Assembly (NCBI GenBank): GCA_026125835.1
Contig: JAHCKJ010000106.1
Span: forward strand, 1 to 7,248
Source of the DNA: Sphingopyxis sp.
Lineage (GTDB): Bacteria; Pseudomonadota; Alphaproteobacteria; Sphingomonadales; Sphingomonadaceae
Length of the DNA: 7,248 nucleotides
Reading direction: 5' to 3'
The notes below the pieces were generated by a model, which saw nothing but the letters and a program-made list of their open reading frames with translations, was not told where the DNA came from and did not search any database. The position numbers and the translations under genes are program-made. Shown in pieces: positions 5,559 through 7,248 of this stretch (the stretch's first letter is position 1; the number at the start of each line of letters is the position of its first letter).

Positions 5559-5589
5559 GCCGGCCTCCTGCCGGCTCAGACAGGGAGGA
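5559..5589 (+). promoter_or_regulatory. mgtE leader hairpin with anti-Shine-Dalgarno loop, plus ribosome binding site
   Basis: GCCGGC (5559-5564) and GCCGGC (5570-5575) form a perfect 6-bp stem around the loop CTCCT. The loop, with one flanking C, is CCTCC (5564-5568). It is the exact complement of GGAGG (5584-5588) in the ribosome binding site GGGAGGA (5583-5589), which lies 7 bases before the ATG at 5597. Two states are possible: the hairpin with a free ribosome binding site, or CCTCC paired with the ribosome binding site and the stem opened. mgtE is often controlled by Mg2+ through the M-box riboswitch in Firmicutes, but that large element is not present. A simple structural switch here is only an inference. 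Confidence 0.35.
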
Positions 5590-5596
5590 CCGCGCG

Positions 5597-7051
5597 ATGG
5601 ACAACCGCGAAGATTCCCGGTCGACCGAAAATGTCGCCGTCACCGACGATCTCGACCGCGAAGCCGCTGCCCGCGATGCCGGAACCGAACTCGACGAGGA
5701 TGACCGGTTGAAACCCGCATTCGTCCGCGACGTGCTCGACCTTGCCGAAGCGGGCGAGGGCGAAGCGGCGCGCGAACGCGTCGGCCGCCTCCACCCCGCC
5801 GACATCGCCGACCTGTTCGAACTGGCGCGCAGCGACGAACGCCCGATGCTGGCCGCCGTGCTCGGCGACATGCTGTCCGCCGACGTGCTGGCGGAAATGA
5901 ACGACTATGTTCGCGAAGAACTGATCGACCTGCTCGCGCCCGAACAGGTCGCCGAACTGGCGTCGGAACTCGATACCGACGACGCCGTCGCGATCATCGA
6001 GGACATGGAGGCGGACGAGCAGCAGGCGGTGCTCGACGCGATGGAGCCCGAAGATCGCGCCGCGATCGAGGACGCGCTCTCCTTCCCCGAGGAATCCGCC
6101 GGGCGCCTGATGCAGCGCGACCTGGTCGCGGTGCCCGAGCATGTGACGGTCGGCGACGTGATCGACCGGCTGCGCGAAGATACGGATCTCACCAGCGATT
6201 TCTGGGAAATCTATGTCGTCGACCCGATGCACCGCCCGGTCGGTACCTGCCAGTTGAGCTGGATCCTCCGCACCCCGCGCGACATCGCGATCAGCGACGT
6301 GATGAAACGCGAACAGACGTTGATCCCGGTCGATATGGATCAGGAAGAAGTCGCGCTTCGGTTCCAGAAATATGCGCTGATCTCGGCCGCCGTCGTCGAC
6401 AAGTCGGGACGCCTCGTCGGCATGATTACCGTCGACGACATCGTGCATATCATTCAGGAAGAGGCGGGCGAGGACATTTTGCGCCTGTCGGGTGCCGGCG
6501 ACGGCGACATCAACGAACCGATCCGCGAAACTTACAGCGCGCGGGTGCGCTGGCTGGTGGCCAACCTCGGCACCGCGCTCGTCGCCTCGTCGATCATCGG
6601 CTATTTCGGCGGTGCGATCGAACAGATGGTGGCGCTCGCGGTGCTGATGCCGATCGTCGCCGGGGTCGGCGGCAATGCGGGAACGCAAACGCTGGCCGTG
6701 ACGGTCCGCGCGCTCGCGATGAACCAGCTGACCGATTCCAACAGCTGGCGCGCGATCTGGCGCGAGATGAAGATCGCGCTGCTTAACGGCGGTACGATCG
6801 CGCTGATCGCCGGGCTCGCCACCGCATTGTGGTTCGGCAATCCGCAACTTGGCGGGGTCATCGCGGCGGCGATGGTGGTGAACATCTTCGTCGCGGGGGT
6901 CGCGGGCGTCGCGATCCCGCTCCTCCTCGACCGGCTCGACCAGGATCCCGCGGTCGCCAGTTCGATTTTCGTGACAATGACCACCGACTCGATGGGCTTT
7001 CTGGCCTTCCTGGGGCTTGCGGTGGCGAGCGGGTTGACCACGCTCGCCTGA
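5597..7051 (+). CDS. mgtE: Magnesium transporter MgtE
   Basis: MgtE is a homodimeric Mg2+ channel of the inner membrane whose cytosolic part senses Mg2+ and closes the pore when Mg2+ is plentiful. The 484-residue protein has the full architecture: an acidic N-terminal extension (1-40), the helical MgtE_N superhelix (about 41-165, with the RLHPADIADLFE repeat-type motif at 64-75), two CBS domains (about 173-235 and 236-293), a connecting helix, and a membrane domain with five hydrophobic segments (about 317-482). The signature PIVAGVGGNAGTQT (352-365) marks the pore, and TTDSMGF (462-468) carries Asp464, the counterpart of the ion-binding Asp432 of the Thermus thermophilus channel. Many acidic residues in the N and CBS domains fit Mg2+ sensing. 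The ATG at 5597 follows GGGAGGA at 7-base spacing. It is transcribed alone, divergent from the isomerase gene. Confidence 0.97.
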   Translation: MDNREDSRSTENVAVTDDLDREAAARDAGTELDEDDRLKPAFVRDVLDLAEAGEGEAARERVGRLHPADIADLFELARSDERPMLAAVLGDMLSADVLAEMNDYVREELIDLLAPEQVAELASELDTDDAVAIIEDMEADEQQAVLDAMEPEDRAAIEDALSFPEESAGRLMQRDLVAVPEHVTVGDVIDRLREDTDLTSDFWEIYVVDPMHRPVGTCQLSWILRTPRDIAISDVMKREQTLIPVDMDQEEVALRFQKYALISAAVVDKSGRLVGMITVDDIVHIIQEEAGEDILRLSGAGDGDINEPIRETYSARVRWLVANLGTALVASSIIGYFGGAIEQMVALAVLMPIVAGVGGNAGTQTLAVTVRALAMNQLTDSNSWRAIWREMKIALLNGGTIALIAGLATALWFGNPQLGGVIAAAMVVNIFVAGVAGVAIPLLLDRLDQDPAVASSIFVTMTTDSMGFLAFLGLAVASGLTTLA

Positions 7052-7060
7052 TCAAAATAC

Positions 7061-7081
7061 TGGAATCAAAAGTCGATTCCA
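7061..7081. repeat. Inverted repeat with two GANTC sites downstream of mgtE
   Basis: TGGAATC (7061-7067) and GATTCCA (7075-7081) form a perfect 7-bp inverted repeat around a 7-base spacer. Each arm contains a GANTC, the CcrM methylation target in alphaproteobacteria. On the plus strand an A run follows and not a T run, so it is not a normal terminator for mgtE. It could be a protein-binding palindrome. It sits 10 bases after the mgtE stop. Confidence 0.4.
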
Positions 7082-7129
7082 AAAAAGCGCAAAAAAGTTT
7101 GAAAAAATCTTCTCCCGTGAATTTTTTTT
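7081..7129. other. Phased A/T tracts, probable intrinsically curved DNA
   Basis: Three A6 tracts (7081-7086, 7091-7096, 7102-7107) and one T8 tract (7122-7129) have centres 10, 11 and 21 bases apart, one, one and two helical turns. Phased tracts of this length are known to bend DNA in one direction. The stretch is sharply AT-rich in a GC-rich genome. Such DNA often lies upstream of strong promoters, or serves as a site for nucleoid proteins, so it may belong to a gene beyond the right edge. Confidence 0.55.
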
Positions 7130-7134
7130 CGGGA
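7113..7134 (+). terminator. Weak hairpin, possible mgtE terminator
   Basis: TCCCG (7113-7117) pairs with CGGGA (7130-7134), and the 12-base loop holds the T8 tract. ACTTTTCG follows. A stem of five pairs with a long loop and a short T run is weak by intrinsic terminator standards, but no better candidate follows mgtE. The T run inside the loop may serve the DNA curvature described separately. Confidence 0.25.
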
Positions 7135-7165
7135 ACTTTTCGAAGCGATTGTTCGTTTCCCATTC

Positions 7166-7206
7166 GAGCAGCGATCATCGCCCCCCCGCAGCGCTGCTCA
7201 GCAACA
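7166..7206 (+). other. Right-edge leader-like structure: 8-bp hairpin, nested palindrome, boxA-like string
   Basis: GAGCAGCG (7166-7173) and CGCTGCTC (7192-7199) form a perfect 8-bp inverted repeat around 18 bases. The left arm overlaps a second palindrome, GCGAT-C-ATCGC (7171-7181), so the two folds compete. A C7 run (7181-7187) fills the loop. TGCTCAGCAACA (7195-7206) begins in the right arm and matches 9 of 12 positions of the E. coli rRNA boxA string TGCTCTTTAACA. No open reading frame starts in the last 100 bases with a believable ribosome binding site. I see this as the leader of something that starts past 7248, type unknown. Confidence 0.3.
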
Positions 7207-7248
7207 TTGGCCCGGCCCGCATTTCCCTACCCCCCCTCGAAAGCGCGC

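Noticed and set aside
5546..5596. M-box or other large Mg2+ riboswitch upstream of mgtE
   Set aside because: The leader after the likely promoter is only about 45 bases, far too short for the M-box, and none of its helices is seen. Only the small hairpin is reported.
7052..7165. Replication origin in the AT-rich stretch
   Set aside because: No DnaA boxes (TTATCCACA-like) are present, and the neighbours are not the genes usual around alphaproteobacterial origins.
6858..7178. A 106-residue minus-strand frame entering from the AT-rich right edge
   Set aside because: Its C-terminal half is antisense to mgtE and low in complexity, the N-terminal half is a translation of A/T tracts, and no ribosome binding site was found.

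Overview
The window is high-GC, densely packed DNA that reads as a chromosomal segment of an alphaproteobacterium, most likely of the order Sphingomonadales. That placement is an inference from the style of the SecD, SecF, MgtE and glycosyltransferase proteins, the strong GC bias at third codon positions and the promoter style. No rRNA is present to confirm it. Most of the content is housekeeping. I see no CRISPR array, insertion sequence, prophage or defence island.

Layout from left to right. Positions 1-203 hold the C-terminal 66 residues of a GIY-YIG endonuclease, which is clearly lower in GC (about 47% by hand count) than the rest. A palindromic dispersed-type repeat (206-239) follows at once. 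It runs directly into the ribosome binding site of a GT4 glycosyltransferase (255-1424, +). A long near-symmetrical hairpin (1416-1447) lies between this gene and the convergent operon and looks like a two-way terminator. On the minus strand, yajC (4125-4454), secD (2455-4070) and secF (1458-2438) form the accessory module of the Sec translocon, read in the order yajC-secD-secF. As given, secD is broken by one frameshift at a (CG)3 run near 3719-3724. Conserved protein sequence continues on both sides in different frames, so either the base calls are wrong there or the gene is genuinely disrupted.

A 282-base gap upstream of yajC carries two divergent promoter candidates, one for yajC and one for tRNA-Pro(GGG) (4737-4813, +, CCA encoded). 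A cyclophilin-type peptidylprolyl isomerase (4980-5429, -) is convergent with the tRNA and divergent from the magnesium transporter gene mgtE (5597-7051, +). The candidate promoters of yajC, tRNA-Pro and mgtE all fit TTGCNN-17 bp-TAGGNG, which gives a consistent picture of the housekeeping sigma factor here.

The last 197 bases (7052-7248) are the least ordinary part. There is an abrupt AT-rich stretch with A/T tracts spaced about 10, 11 and 21 bp apart (helically phased, so probably curved DNA), inverted repeats, and a GC-rich 8-bp hairpin with a nested palindrome followed by a boxA-like string. This may be the control region or leader of a gene or RNA operon that starts beyond the right edge.

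Functionally, YajC-SecD-SecF use the proton motive force to help pull proteins through SecYEG. The isomerase is a cytosolic folding catalyst, MgtE is a Mg2+-gated Mg2+ channel, and the glycosyltransferase probably contributes to surface polysaccharide. The most useful things to check are the secD frameshift, the GIY-YIG gene next to a palindromic repeat, the mgtE leader hairpin that displays an anti-Shine-Dalgarno loop, and the curved AT-rich right edge.
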